Shown here piece after piece: positions 1 to 10,394 of a stretch of DNA of 64,000 bases; the first letter of the stretch is position 1; each line of letters begins with the position of its first letter. The notes beneath the pieces are model-generated. The model was not told where the DNA came from. It saw nothing but the letters and a program-made list of their open reading frames with translations, and searched no databases. A program made the position numbers and the translations under genes. This stretch comes from Macrosoma leucophasiata (lineage: Eukaryota; Arthropoda; Insecta; Lepidoptera; Hedylidae), in contig JAWQUS010000017.1 in assembly GCA_036365455.1 (NCBI GenBank), positions 2,914,001 through 2,978,000 on the forward strand. Direction: 5' to 3'.

Positions 1-1
1 C

Positions 2-665
2 AGAAATTGTAGCGTTAGAAATCGTTTCAAACTACACGTTCCGAGATGTAGAATTGAATTGTTTAAAAGAAACGCATCTGTTAACGCCATTCGAGTATAT
101 AATAAGTTACCGGACAGTTTTAAACAATTGCGATTACCAGTGTTCAAAAAAAGGCTGACACAATGGTTGCAACAGCACTGTTTTTTATTTTTATATTTAT
201 TTTTTTTATTTTGGCATCGCTATTACGCATATTGCCAGTGTCAAGTAAAACGATATTTCGTATTTATTTAAGCAGCGTAAAAGTAAGTATAATATAGTCA
301 TCAAGTATAATATGTAAGTATCAAGTATATAAGTTATCAAGTATAATTTGTCAGTTAAGTGAGTTACAATCAAGTTATTCGAGTAAAGCGATGGCTACTT
401 TACTAGAACATTTACAATGAAGTTTTGGAGGCAACCTGAAAGGTCGTGTTTTCGCACTGTTATTCTATTTCACTATACACGGGCACTGTATTAAACCGAT
501 ATCAAACAAAATGCCACCAACTTTATTCAATATAACTTAAAAATACACCAAGAAAATGAAATAAAATAAGAGCACCATACGCCTCTTTCAAGGTTCCCGC
601 CAAAACTCCAACAGCACTGTTTTTATGACATTAATGAATATATGACAAATAAAATAAAACTGTAA
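2..665 (+). pseudogene. C-terminal end of a LINE reverse-transcriptase ORF, interrupted by a retroposon
   Basis: The frame is open from the window edge. It encodes a basic stretch with a VYNKLPDSFKQL-type motif followed by FKKRLTQWL, which is typical of the extreme C-terminus of CR1/jockey-superfamily LINE polymerases. At 185 it is broken by a 423-bp insertion; the same frame resumes at 625 and ends at TAA 663-665, about a dozen codons later. The family assignment is by recognition of the terminal motif only. The catalytic domain lies outside the window, so the parent length is unknown. Confidence 0.6.
186..608 (-). mobile_element. Family R retroposon, copy 1, with 16-bp target-site duplication
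   Basis: A 423-bp insertion flanked by a 16-bp direct repeat (170-185 and 609-624, CAACAGCACTGTTTTT). Related copies lie at 8612-8996 and 16677-17064. Read on the minus strand the element begins GGGAACCTTGAAAGAGGCG and ends in an A-rich stretch beside the low-coordinate duplication, as expected for LINE-mobilised retroposition. I see no tRNA or 5S head and no long ORF on the minus strand. It could be a SINE of unknown origin or a retroposed transcript. Confidence 0.65.
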
Positions 666-1137
666 CTACCTAATTGCTTCCTAGTAAATCGAATATTAAT
701 TTGAGACATAATAATCTGAATTTCTGACTTTCTTGTTTTGACATATTTAATCACACAACTTGACATAATTTACTTTAATATAAATTGACTTTAATAATTG
801 AAATCCAAACTTAAATGCAAAATCATGACATTTTACAGGTATTTACAATTTTATATTAAAACTAATAAATTTAATTGTTATGTTTAAAATATTAGTAATA
901 ATATTGTAAATTTTATGACTTTCTCTGTTGTTTCCTAAATGTACTTTAGTGAACTATAATAATAATTAAGAAACTAATATCTACTATTTGAAATTCAACA
1001 GAAAAAATGTATTTATTTCTACTTTGTTTTCACACCATTGTCATGGTAGAATATTATAATCTGCTTAAGCTGTACTCTCACCAACTGTACAAAACTATGT
1101 AATATTCTCGTAAATAAATGATTATGATTATGATTAT
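666..1137 (+). mobile_element. 3' untranslated tail of the same LINE, ending in a (ATTATG)n microsatellite
   Basis: AT-rich sequence follows the LINE stop codon and ends at 1108-1137 in AATAAATG followed by three ATTATG repeats. A short tandem repeat instead of poly-A is the usual 3' end of CR1-type LINEs. The polarity agrees with the ORF fragment. The exact boundary is inferred. Confidence 0.45.
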
Positions 1138-2360
1138 GAATTTGTTCTACTATAATAAAAAAATAAATGCTTCAAATTACACTGTCGTTTCAAATATCGC
1201 TGTGAGGTAACTGGTGCTTGATATGGTACAAATACAAAATTAAACCATAATCACAAAACTAATGGTCATCACATCCTAATTTGAACAGACCACAAATGTA
1301 ATGTGAACCACAAATTTTATGTACGTGAACGGATTCGTTGTTAATTTACTGTTATCGAATGAATGGGATATTATTAAATTGTATGAAACTGAAATACGTA
1401 TAAGTAGGTTTTATGTGAAAAAAGCGGCGAAGTGCGATTTGGACCCACGTTCACAGATTCACAGTAATTAAATTTAAAGTAAATTAAAAGAGTATTGATA
1501 TCCACAAAGACCCACAACAATCTTCTTTTAAAAAAATTTAAGTTGATTGGACCAAGGAACTACGTTGCCCCAATACACACTTTGTCCCCGTTGATACCCT
1601 TTAGGGGCAGAATTTGGAAAATGCTTTCTTATTGTGCCAACATCATACAAAGAATACAACCTCCAATTTTCATGTTTCTACGAGCAGCGGCTTAGGCTGT
1701 GCGTTGATCCGTCTTTCAGGACAAAGAATTTTACATTTTTCAACCAGCAATCACAAAATGTAGTTCTAGAAATTCACAAATGCGGTCGGCACTTGGATGT
1801 AGTTAGAGGTGTACATGTACGGTATGTTAGTGTGTGTGCCTTACGAAGCTTCCAGTCGCGCGGTCCCGCACACACTCGTTTACACGTATATAGACAAGAC
1901 TTCATCACAATCAAGGGTCAACTGCGCTCGTAATTTCCAAAAACTATAAATACATTATCTATTAACAATGTTGGATCGTCCATTGTTTAACTTTTTGCGC
2001 ATTACACGGTGTACTTTAAGCTTAAAAAAGCGGTGACGATAAAGCAAAACAAACGGTCTTCCGTCGCAAACAAAAAGCCTAAGCATCGCAGATAGCGGTG
2101 AAATCTTCATTTGTAACCTGATTGCCGACAAGTTTACAACAGCCGGCCTATCGCTGTAAATCTCGCTACTTTGCGAATGCCGCGAGAATATATGGAGGTG
2201 ATATTAATTCTGGATTCGTGCTGGCAAGCGTCGATTTACCTGTTTTAATGTCAGACCCAAGAAAAGTGAATGTGGAAAAGTTTTTTAGGGCTGGTTTGAA
2301 ATTTAGGTCATGGTTTTTCTAATAATGGTGTTATTTGTTGCTTTGACTTAAATATTTAAC
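1138..2360. other. Unassigned stretch
   Basis: No repeat family, RNA gene or convincing exon recognised. The short open frames here have no recognisable motifs. A somewhat GC-richer patch at 1790-1890 and another at 2040-2240 look single-copy within this window. Confidence 0.4.
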
Positions 2361-2400
2361 ACTAGCTTTTGCCCGCGACTTTGACATATTTATGTCAAGT
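2361..2400 (-). mobile_element. Helitron-type 3' terminus
   Basis: On the minus strand the segment ends in a GC-rich GTCGCGGGC block followed by CTAG and then T, the 3' signature of lepidopteran Helitrons. Only the terminus is recognisable. Confidence 0.35.
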
Positions 2401-2412
2401 AAATACAAGCAA

Positions 2413-2486
2413 GGCGAGTATATTAGGTAATGCGGTGGTGCCTACGCCCGCGAGCTCCGTCACTGGAGCTCTACCACCAGTAAAAA
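2413..2486 (-). mobile_element. Family A retroposon, 5' fragment
   Basis: Family A is the commonest repeat in this window. It is about 290 bp, starts ACTGGTGGTAGAGCTCCAG, has a conserved middle with CCGGTCAGGTGGTAATGTACG and ends CCACTTCCATTACAT plus poly-A. Consistent 5' ends and A-tails indicate a retroposon. The start resembles what I recall of 3' ends of Bombyx BMC1/Kendo jockey-type LINEs, so it may be a LINE tail or a SINE using that tail. This copy holds only the first 75 bp. Confidence 0.6.
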
Positions 2487-2728
2487 AAAAAATGTTTTCT
2501 CTTTATAATATTTGTGAAGAAGTAAAGATGATAGAAGATTTATCAATTGTAAATAGTTGCGATGATAGTTTCTGGTGAATATGATGATGTAATATTAAGT
2601 TATTCCCAAATGAAAATATTTTCAGTGGGTCACTGGGAATCTTACCAACGATTTCCAATCAGGAGAATTCCAATCGCCTAAAAAAGTCTCAAATCGAAAA
2701 AATTATATTACTTTTTTTTCTTCTTTTA

Positions 2729-2842
2729 TCTATATATATAAAAATCAATTGCTGTTCGTTAGTCTCGCTAAAACTCCGCATCTATTAAACCTTTGACACA
2801 TTATTTCATTCTGAGGCAACACGAAGTTTGCCGGGTAACCGA
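2729..2842 (+). mobile_element. Helitron family H1, internally deleted
   Basis: Starts A|TCTATATATATAAAAATCAA, the family 5' end, keeps TCGTTAGTCTCGCTAAAACTC, then jumps to the 3' part with the GGCAA...TTGCC stem. The terminal CTAG is mutated (GGGTAACC). Full-length relatives are near 22162, 33297, 37122, 41848 and 46450. Confidence 0.6.
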
Positions 2843-3175
2843 AAATTTTATGTGGTTAACATAAAATTTTACCTGATGAGTAGTCAACATTAAGTTAGCG
2901 GTGAGTTAACTGTTATAGTAAGACCTTAGGTATTTAATAAACAGGTTTAAAATGGGACGTCCCCCTGTTTTTAGGGGGTAACCTTAGGGGGTAAAAGTGT
3001 GTCGTTTCATTCATTATGTTGACCCGACGATATTCGTGTCGTCTGAACGTGTCAAAAATTTGACAGAAACATGTAACGTATCTAAATGAAACCAAAGAGT
3101 ATACAAATACTACGTTATGAATCCAAAGGTTTCAATATAGATACGTGGCACTCTTTAGGCTTAAGGTATTATGCC

Positions 3176-3566
3176 TCTGACGCTCACTATGGGCATCATA
3201 TGAGGGCTCAAGGTCACTCAGAGAGCAATGGAGAGGGCTATGCTTGGAGTTTCTCTGCGAGATCGAATCAGAAATGAGGAGATCCGCATGAGAACCAAAG
3301 TAACCGACATAGCCCACCGAATAGCGAAACTGAAGTGGCAGTGGGCAGGGCACATAGCTCGCAGAACTGACGGCCGTTGGGGCAGAAGTGTTCTGGAGTG
3401 GCGACCGCGTACCGGAAGACGAAGCGTAGGCAGGCCCCCCACGAGGTGGACCGACAACCTGGTGAAGGTCGCGGGCAATCGTTGGATGAGGGCGGCCCGG
3501 GACCGTTCGTTGTGGCATTCTTTGGGGAGGCCTTTGTTCAGAAGTTGACGTCTTTTGGCTGAAATG
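3176..3566 (+). pseudogene. RTE-clade LINE, C-terminal end of the endonuclease-reverse transcriptase
   Basis: The encoded protein matches the tail of the RT at 25243 (shared MERAMLGVSL.DRIRNE) and continues through the usual RTE C-terminus: HIARRTDGRWG, VLEWRPRTGRR, GRPPTRWTDNLVKVAGNRWM. An in-frame TGA near 3200 precedes the intact part. The element is 5'-truncated and ends in TGATGATT, a short repeat typical of RTE 3' ends. Not functional. Confidence 0.8.
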
Positions 3567-3573
3567 ATGATTA

Positions 3574-3725
3574 TGCCTGTGCTGGGAATTACAGAGCCGT
3601 ACATTACCACCTGGAGGCATGGAGCATAATGGTGTTGAATGAACACTTCAATTTATTGTATACTAGGTAATGCGGTGGTGCCTACGTCTACAAACTCCTT
3701 TACTGGAGTCCTGCCACCAGTAAAA
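3574..3725 (-). mobile_element. Family A retroposon, diverged fragment
   Basis: Reverse complement of the first half of family A, from CCGGCACAG-type sequence to CCAGTAAAAA, with many substitutions. It directly abuts the RTE 3' end. Confidence 0.55.
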
Positions 3726-4034
3726 ACTGTTTGCCTCCATTCTTACCTTAAATTATCATCACTACTTACATTGGTCAAATACTTTCACTATTAGTTGAAT
3801 ATTTTTCAGTTATGCTGCATACAAATAAGAATCTCGAAGTTATCTATGTAATATTCAAAATAAGTTAACCATTCAACTTCATCAAGTCCTTTAACATACT
3901 CGTATAATGAAATAAAAATATCTAAATAAATAGACACTATTAAAGAGTATCTTCATTCCATCGGATCACTTGTATCCTAAAAGGCCGACGCCGCCGGCAA
4001 ATATTTGCGGAATTAACTCTAATTATGACAGTGT

Positions 4035-4062
4035 TGACGTCATTCAAGTCTTTATGACGTCA
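4035..4062. promoter_or_regulatory. Pair of CRE-like palindromes TGACGTCA, 20 bp apart
   Basis: TGACGTCA occurs at 4035-4042 and again at 4055-4062, each followed by TT or TTT. The start-to-start spacing of 20 bp is close to two helical turns. The octamer is the classic CREB/ATF site. A GC-rich stretch surrounds it (3975-4175). Function is inferred; no adjacent gene is visible. Confidence 0.3.
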
Positions 4063-4507
4063 TTTGCGTTACAGACGAGCGCTTTCGGCGGCAATAAACG
4101 AACGTTTGGCCCGCTACTGTTCGAGCACTAACCTTGGTTTGTGATGAGCGGAGCGGGTAGCGGGAGCGTTTTTATGTAACTCAAAAATGTACTAACTAGA
4201 TCTTCAGTCGTTTTCCCCCGATTATCGTGATAACGATAAGATGTATTTACAATGGCAACTGTTTTATGCTATAATAACGTTACAGTATAGTTAAACTTCC
4301 TAGGCGGAAGTGTCAACTGTCTGGGGTCAGAGTAGGTTTTAGTTGCCCTCAGGTATTATGATCCTCATAAGACTAGTAAAAAAAGTCACTGCAGTACAAA
4401 TGAAAATCATAACAATTACTGACTTATTAAGTCCAATTATGATTTTTTGTCATCGATCCAATGGAACTCCTGATTCAAATTGAAGTCAAATTATAATTTA
4501 TTTTATA

Positions 4508-4590
4508 CTAGCTGTGCCCGCGACTTAATCCACGTGCGAAAAAATATGATTGTTCAGTATCTACCCAGACAAAGACGTGAGCGCAGCTAG
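4508..4590. mobile_element. Two facing Helitron-type 3' ends
   Basis: CTAG at 4508-4511 begins an inverted CTAGCTGTGCCCGCGACTT terminus. A forward terminus GAGCGCAGCTAG ends at 4590, followed by T. These are the 3' signatures of lepidopteran Helitrons in opposite orientation. A (CAGA)n tract at 4801-4825 lies further right. Confidence 0.4.
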
Positions 4591-5190
4591 TATTTTTTTT
4601 TTTTTTGTTAAAAGTAGCCTAAGTTACTCCTTATTACATCAGCTATCTGCCAGTGAAAGTCCCGTCAAAGTCGGATACACTCCAATTAGACTTATTTGTA
4701 CGTAGGTATGTATGTATGTTTGGATGTATGGAGATAAAGTAGCCTAAGTTATTATTAATATATCAAAATCGGTCCAGCCGTTCCCAAGATTAGCCCCGCC
4801 AAACAGACAGACAGACAGACAGACACACAAAAATTGAAAAAAAAAATGTTGTTTTGGTATATTTACCGTGGATACATACATATGCATTTAGTAAAAAGCG
4901 GTTATTTTAATATTACAAACAGACACTCCAATTTTATTTATTTGTATAGATGTATAGATATATACAACATAAGACCTGAAAATTCAGTGAAAATTTTAAG
5001 CGTCTCTTGCTACCGTTATTATTATTAAGCAAAAAATATACGAAAAAAAACACGTTTATTGTATGCCCCCTTGAATCCCTTAAGATTTTCATTTTCTTAT
5101 TTTTAGTAATTAATTTTTTGTTTGAAATAAAACTATTTTTACGGATTTATCTCGCGTATATTAAACTAAAATGATTTTTAAAATCAACCC

Positions 5191-5211
5191 GACGTTTCGG
5201 TCGCTTTTCAG
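5191..5211 (-). other. Decayed hammerhead-ribozyme-like motif of the Penelope-like element
   Basis: Downstream of the endonuclease stop, the minus strand reads CTGA, a short stem-like GCGACC, then GAAACGTC. Penelope-like elements are known to carry minimal hammerhead ribozymes with a CTGATGA...GAAAC-GTC core. Here the CTGATGA box is not intact, so activity is unlikely. A covariance-model search would settle it. Confidence 0.35.
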
Positions 5212-5277
5212 CTTCCGTGGTTCCGGGCAGACTGAGGTGACATTTGTCTGACAGAAGTTTGAAAAAATTATATGTAG

Positions 5278-5688
5278 CTACCTCCATCGATTTCGTAAAC
5301 GCCTTGCGTAGCGTTCAGGATTAACACAATAATTACTTATGGTATCTTGAGGTCTTGCAGACTGCTGCGGCTGGGATTTAATCTTGCTAAGTATGGGATC
5401 CCATGATGTTGATAATCGCCATCCATCTTCTCTATTGAAATTTGGGTGTTTTTTAATTTCAATAGCCTCGCGTACCATTCGTGGAATGAGTTTGTGTTCT
5501 CTAGCGAGTATTTGAATTTTATCAAACCGGATGTAATGGTTCGGCTTATCCGCTATGTGTTCATAGACTGCAGACTTCCCTGTTCTTCGGTTTTTGACAT
5601 CAGCAATGTGCTCTTTAACGCGGGTGGATACAGCTCTCTTCGTTTGACCAATATATGAGAGTCCACAATCACAATCTTATTTGTAAAT
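5278..5688 (-). pseudogene. Penelope-like element GIY-YIG endonuclease domain, inverted copy
   Basis: On the minus strand, a frame open from just after a TAA near 5688 encodes about 136 residues: a CDCG cluster, then SYIGQTKR (the GIY-YIG core of Penelope-like elements), RVKEHIADVKNR, HIADKPNHYIRF, a conserved linker, and the C-terminal RRLRNRWR followed by a stop. Penelope-like elements encode an RT fused to a GIY-YIG nuclease; only the nuclease end is present. The same domain recurs in inverted orientation at 6043-6234. Confidence 0.8.
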
Positions 5689-5721
5689 GCCAGAATTTTG
5701 TAATGGAATATTACTGAATCA

Positions 5722-6258
5722 CACCATCACCCTGCACCCTGCATTCACCTTATCTGCCGTTGGCTCATCTCTATTTCAGAGAGCACGAGGCATCTGTGAC
5801 GACCACCATCTTCAGGGGGAGCTGAAGCACCTACGCCAGGTGCTACATAACAACAAGCTCCATGTACCACCCGTCCGTCACAGAGGCCGCGTGAAACCAC
5901 CTACAGTAGAACGACAACCAGCTATACTACCTTACGTTAAGGGTGTCACAGATAAAATCAGCAACATTTAAAAAAGAATTCCATTAAAACAGTTTTCAAA
6001 CCATATAAAAAGATTCATCAGTATTTAAGACCCATTAAAAGTAATATTCCATTACAAAATTCTGGCATTTACAAATTAGATTGTGATTGTGGACTCTCAT
6101 ATATTGGTCAAACGAAGAGAGCTGTATCCACCCGCGTTAAAGAGCACATTGCTGATGTCAAAAACCGAAGAACAGGGAGGTCTGCAGTCTGTGAACACAT
6201 AGCGGATAAGCCGAACCATTACATCCGGTTTGACAAACAGACATTTTTTCCGGGATGA
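5722..6258 (+). pseudogene. Penelope-like element, linker and GIY-YIG domain, frameshifted
   Basis: The plus strand encodes RARGICDDHHLQGELKHL and LPYVKGVTDKIS, typical of the RT-to-endonuclease linker of Penelope-like proteins, ending at a TAA near 5969. A neighbouring frame resumes at once with VFKPYKKIHQYLRPIK, then the CDCGLSYIGQT nuclease core and HIADKPNHYIRF, and stops at 6258. The inverted neighbour at 5278 duplicates the nuclease part, so about 190 bp form an inverted repeat (5521-5721 against 6043-6234). Confidence 0.75.
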
Positions 6259-7015
6259 AAAGTACCCAGTGTTGTGCACCAAAGGTTAAAGTTTAATCAT
6301 ACCAAGTTTCATTGTAATCGGACCGGTAGTTTTTCTGTGATCCTTGAACAAACAGACAGACAGACAGACAGACAAAATTTTTTCTAATCACGTATTTGGG
6401 TTCGGTATCGATCTAATAACATCCCCTGGTATTTATTTTTTCAATATTTTTAATGAACAGAATTTACACTTCTACAGTTTTATTATAAGTATAGACAACC
6501 AAGGTGGCAAACAAGCATGCAGTTCACGAGTTTTGTGATGTACATATATTTCAATTTTTTTTAGATTGTGTTATTATCATTATAAGTTACAAATTACTGA
6601 TATTCAATTGTATTGTGTTATATCGCTGATAGTAAATCACGCACCCATGCCACACACACGTATGTAAATATGTATATTCAAATAATAAACACAGAAATCG
6701 CTCGTCCTACTCAATGAGTGAGCACCACTATCTATTATCGTTCAGAGAATGCCAATTCCTCAGGGCGAAAATACTAATGACTCCTCCCTTATTTTCCTTT
6801 ATTAACATTTGGGAAAAATAGTACTCTCAACGAATGTTATGATAATGATCGTGAGCGTTCACCTTAACAGTCATATTAAGTTTAAGCTTTTAAGGTTTAA
6901 CGGAACGCGTTCTAAATATTAAATTTTAAATGACAAGGTTTCTGACAACTTTTTGTTAGTAAGTAGAGAAAGATAGATAAATCACTTTATTGGTTCAGTC
7001 GTCATTAATACAATT
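6259..7015. other. Unassigned, with a (CAGA)n-bearing repeat remnant
   Basis: A segment at 6275-6380 ends in a run of CAGACAGA repeats preceded by ATCGGACCGGTAGTTTTT, a common lepidopteran repeat remnant. No gene is recognised in the remainder. Confidence 0.35.
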
Positions 7016-7750
7016 TTACTGGTGGTAGAACTCCAGTGACGGAGCTCGCTGGCGTAAGCACCACCGCATTACCTAATATACTTGCCGCTAAATGATAGTG
7101 TTCAGCACTATCTTGTTCCGGTCAGGTGGTAATATACGGACCTGTAATTTCCGGCACAGAGGTATAACACCTTAGGCCTCAGGAGTGGTAAAGCATCTGC
7201 ATTTTGACCTTGGTCACACCGCGGACACTCCATACAAACGCTTAATTTCGTCTCTATTACACAGACATCAATCAGTAACGTGTAGATACACGTGCTCCTG
7301 TGTGTGTAGCACGTACAAAATACCAACCGTCGTCCATAAGAAGGGAGGAGGTTGAGTGAGGCGGGGAAATCGGGCGGGACGTCGAAGTGTCCATTTTATA
7401 CGTACTATTAGAATAAAAATAAATAATAAAAAATTAAATACGCTTACACAGTCCCACAGTAGGTATAAACCTGTGTCGTGGGTGCCGTTGTACACAAACA
7501 ACACATACACAAACACCCAGACCCGAAACAAATATCTGTAGGCCACACCAATATTTGTCCCGGTGCGGGGATCGAACCCGCGACCCTTCGAATCAAACGG
7601 TCATGTTACACCGCTGCACTAACCGGGTCGTCAAACTATTATTACATATTCTCTGCCTTGGTCTTTGTGTAAGTGTCTATAGGCTGCAGTCATAACTTAA
7701 CATCAATGTGAACTGCATACGTATTTGCCACTTATATTACATAAAAAAAA
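7016..7750 (+). mobile_element. Family A retroposon split by a later insertion
   Basis: Both halves of family A are present (7016-7215 and 7656-7750), ending in poly-A. The break is flanked by CCTTGGTC at 7208-7215 and 7656-7663, marking a target-site duplication of at least 8 bp around the intervening tRNA-headed SINE. Confidence 0.7.
7406..7655 (-). mobile_element. tRNA-derived SINE, family C, copy 1
   Basis: On the minus strand a tRNA-like head (about 7634-7558) starts GACCCGGTTAGTGCAGCGG and contains a perfect B box GGTTCGATCCC. The body follows with AGATATTTGTTTCGGGTCTG and GTGCCGTTGTAC-type sequence (reverse-complemented here), then an AT-rich tail. Other copies are at 45745 and 53170. 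It sits inside the split family A copy; 7216-7405 belongs to the same insertion but is not recognised. Confidence 0.7.
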
Positions 7751-7980
7751 CGATTTAATTAAAAGGTACCATCTCTATTATTGTTCTTAAAAATATAATT
7801 TGTCAGATATCATCATACGGTAACATGAGTACCCAACTGTAGTGACGCGCGCGGAGTCTTGTATGAGAATGGTTTTTCTTTCGGAGTGAATTACATATGT
7901 TGACATAGCCTATAATGATATTATTCTATAGGTCTTTTGGCCCAATTTGTATTTGATTGTACCTAATTCTACTTTATTAT

Positions 7981-8089
7981 TCTATGCGACAGTACATCGA
8001 CTATCGATGACGGTACAGGTACAGGTACAGATGGGTAATCTGTACCTGTACCTGTACCGTCATCGATAGTCGATGTACTGTCGCATAGA
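7981..8089. repeat. Perfect inverted repeat: 50-bp arms, 9-nt spacer
   Basis: 7981-8030 is the exact reverse complement of 8040-8089; the spacer is 8031-8039. The inner part of each arm consists of GGTACA-type hexamer repeats (three in tandem) and the outer part contains CATCGACTATCGATG. A transcript would form an uninterrupted 50-bp hairpin. Matching stops one base outside the arms. It could be a short fold-back element or a small-RNA precursor. Confidence 0.9.
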
Positions 8090-8489
8090 CAAACAATATT
8101 CATGATGTACGAGTATCCGAAAAAGGGTACATTCGAGTAAAAAATACAATAACAAATACCAGACCGCTATAACGCGGAAATATGTTTTTATGGCAAATTA
8201 CAGAAAAAGGGTTTCACGAACAAATTGAGTCCACACGGAGAAATATGTCCCGGTATACATTATTTATTATGCCAGTATAATATACGTATGTAAATGAGCT
8301 GTGTTTACACGAGATGGCTTCGCGTTTATGAGCACTTGCCTGAATGGTACTTAATAGGAACATGGGAAACTGTCCTTATGGCTGAATGCATTACATATTG
8401 GTTCGACGAGTAAATTGGTGTGAAACTTCCTACAGTTTATTTTTAATCAAGTTTTTAAATTATCATACAATGAAGGCGGTACAGTATTC

Positions 8490-8600
8490 AACAAAAAAAT
8501 GCACATCGAGCTTACGAAGGAGACCTCGGTTTATTTCGGGTCTATAGAGCGTTATCTCTTTCGTCTTCTTATCTATGTGACCTTGGTCAACAAGTTAATA
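8490..8600. mobile_element. Half of a fold-back MITE (same family as 24991-25230)
   Basis: AATGCACATCGAGCTTACGAAGG, then TTATTTCGGGTCTATAGAGCG, matches the terminal region of the element at 24991-25230. Only one end is present. Confidence 0.45.
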
Positions 8601-8611
8601 TGCAAAGATTT

Positions 8612-8996
8612 GTTTTTTTTTTCATTGTAATGGCATTGATATTACGCATATTGCCAGTGTCAAGTAAAACGATATTTCATATTCGTTATATACAGCGTAA
8701 AATTCAGAGTCAGTCAGTCAATTACCAGATTGAACAGTCAGTCAGTCAGAGTCACAGTCAGGAATTCCAGTAAAGTGATGGCTACTTTCCCAGAACATTT
8801 ACAATTAAGTTTTCGAGGCAACCTGAAAGGCCGTGTTTTCGAACTGTTATTCTATTTCACTATACACAGTCACCGTAATAGACCTATATCAAACGAAATG
8901 CCACCAACTTTATTTTATATAACTTATAAATGCACCTACAAAATGAAAGCAAATAAGAGCACCACGCCTCTTTCAAGGTTCCCTTTAAAACTCCAA
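8612..8996 (-). mobile_element. Family R retroposon, copy 2
   Basis: Same architecture as 186-608: TTACGCATATTGCCAGTG near the A-rich end, GGCTACTTT and CAACCTGAAAGG in the middle, and CTTTCAAGGTTCCC at the far end. A local CAGT repeat expansion sits at 8706-8758. No clear target-site duplication. Confidence 0.6.
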
Positions 8997-9127
8997 TTTT
9001 CTGCGTAGATTTTATTGCTAGGAAATATACCCGAACTTTAGTTTGGAACATAACCTGAAATCAAATTCTATTAATTGAAGTATAGTTATTAACAATTAAA
9101 TACATAAATATAAAACCGTTCGTCTCT

Positions 9128-9420
9128 TCAATGGTGAGTGCTCTGTTGAATTGTTTGACATGGTGTCACCGTTTTTTTTCCTACACCGTACTATCCGTCG
9201 AGAGAGTGAAGTTCCACCCTCACCGACTGGACACCTGGCAGCGCTCAGCGGTGCAATTTTCTCGTTCGTTTCTGCCCAGAACGTGTAAATTGTGGAACGA
9301 ACTTCCCTTTGAGGTGTTCCCTAGGTGCTACAACATGGGGTTCTTCAAAAATGGCGTCAAAAGAGTCCTTCAGGGCTGGCAGCGTTGGCAACTCCCCTGG
9401 TGTTGCAAATGTTCATAGGT
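9128..9420 (+). pseudogene. CR1/jockey-type LINE, C-terminal end
   Basis: Encodes VKFHPHRLDTW, then PRTCKLWNELPFEVFP and MGFFKNGVKRVLQGW, the terminal motif set of this LINE group. Sequence upstream is homologous to the minus-strand copy at 46735 but carries a frameshift near 9180. It is heavily 5'-truncated. Confidence 0.7.
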
Positions 9421-9508
9421 GACGATAAAAAACAAATATGTATTAAATACAACTTTGAGTATGTACCTAAAATAAAAAATCTTTAAAAATCTTTTCAAAT
9501 CTACTCAT

Positions 9509-9794
9509 TTACTGGTGGTAGAGCTCCAGTGACGGAGCTTGCGGGCGTAGGCCCCACCGCATTACTTAGTATACTTGCCGCTAAATGGTAGTGTTCAGCA
9601 CTATCGTGGTCCGGTCAAGTGGTAATGTACGGCCCTGTAATTTCCGGCACAGAGGCATAACACCTTAGGCCTTAGGAGTGGTAACGCATCTGCATTTTGA
9701 TCTTGGTCTTTGTGTAAATGTCTATGCTGCAGTCATCACTAAACATCAACGTGAACTGCACGCTTGTTTGCCACTTCCATTACATTAAAAAAAA
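9509..9794 (+). mobile_element. Family A retroposon, near full length
   Basis: Complete family A from ACTGGTGGTAGAGCTCC to CCACTTCCATTACAT plus A-tract. Confidence 0.75.
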
Positions 9795-10394
9795 CTCTCG
9801 CCTGATTCTTGAAAATATCCAATTTCAACAAGACATGTCCTATGCTAAATTTATAAACGCCCAGGGACCATGTGATCCTGAGATTTATGCGCCGTTGTAA
9901 TCCGAGGAATAACTAAGTGGCCTGGGTTCGGGGCAGGAAACATGTCATTTGCTGTTTTTGGACAGGGCGAGGTTCGGCGGTGCTTTGTATGTATTAAGTG
10001 GTACCTATTCGTTTTTTTTTGTTGTTTTAACGTCACGGTGACATAAAATACCACATTTTTAAAGATCAAGAACAATCTATGTTGAAAGTGTGAGTCTCTA
10101 TTATGATTGCAGTTAATTTGTTATCGTAAATGGAACCAAAATCAAACTCCTTACTTGCAAATGACTGCACCAAGTTGGATAAATCTTTATTTTATGTGTT
10201 AGTTATAGTCAGGATAGGGTTGGCATGAAATAAATAATCTATACTTATAATAAAACTGTAGAAGTGTTATAAAAAAATAAAAGCGAATTTAAAAATCTCA
10301 GATGGAGGTACAAAGTCCGCCGGGTCATTTAGTAAGTAATAATACAAACTCAGAAACAAAAACCAACTTTAAAGAATGGAGAGTATCTGCAAAA
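9795..10394. other. Unassigned stretch
   Basis: No repeat family or exon recognised; AT-rich with a few short T runs. Confidence 0.35.

Noticed and set aside
3132..3646. Two long minus-strand frames opposite the RTE fragment
   Set aside because: They are antisense shadows of the RTE C-terminal coding sequence.
7108..7326. Minus-strand 72-residue open frame
   Set aside because: It lies across family A and the SINE insertion and has no protein motif.
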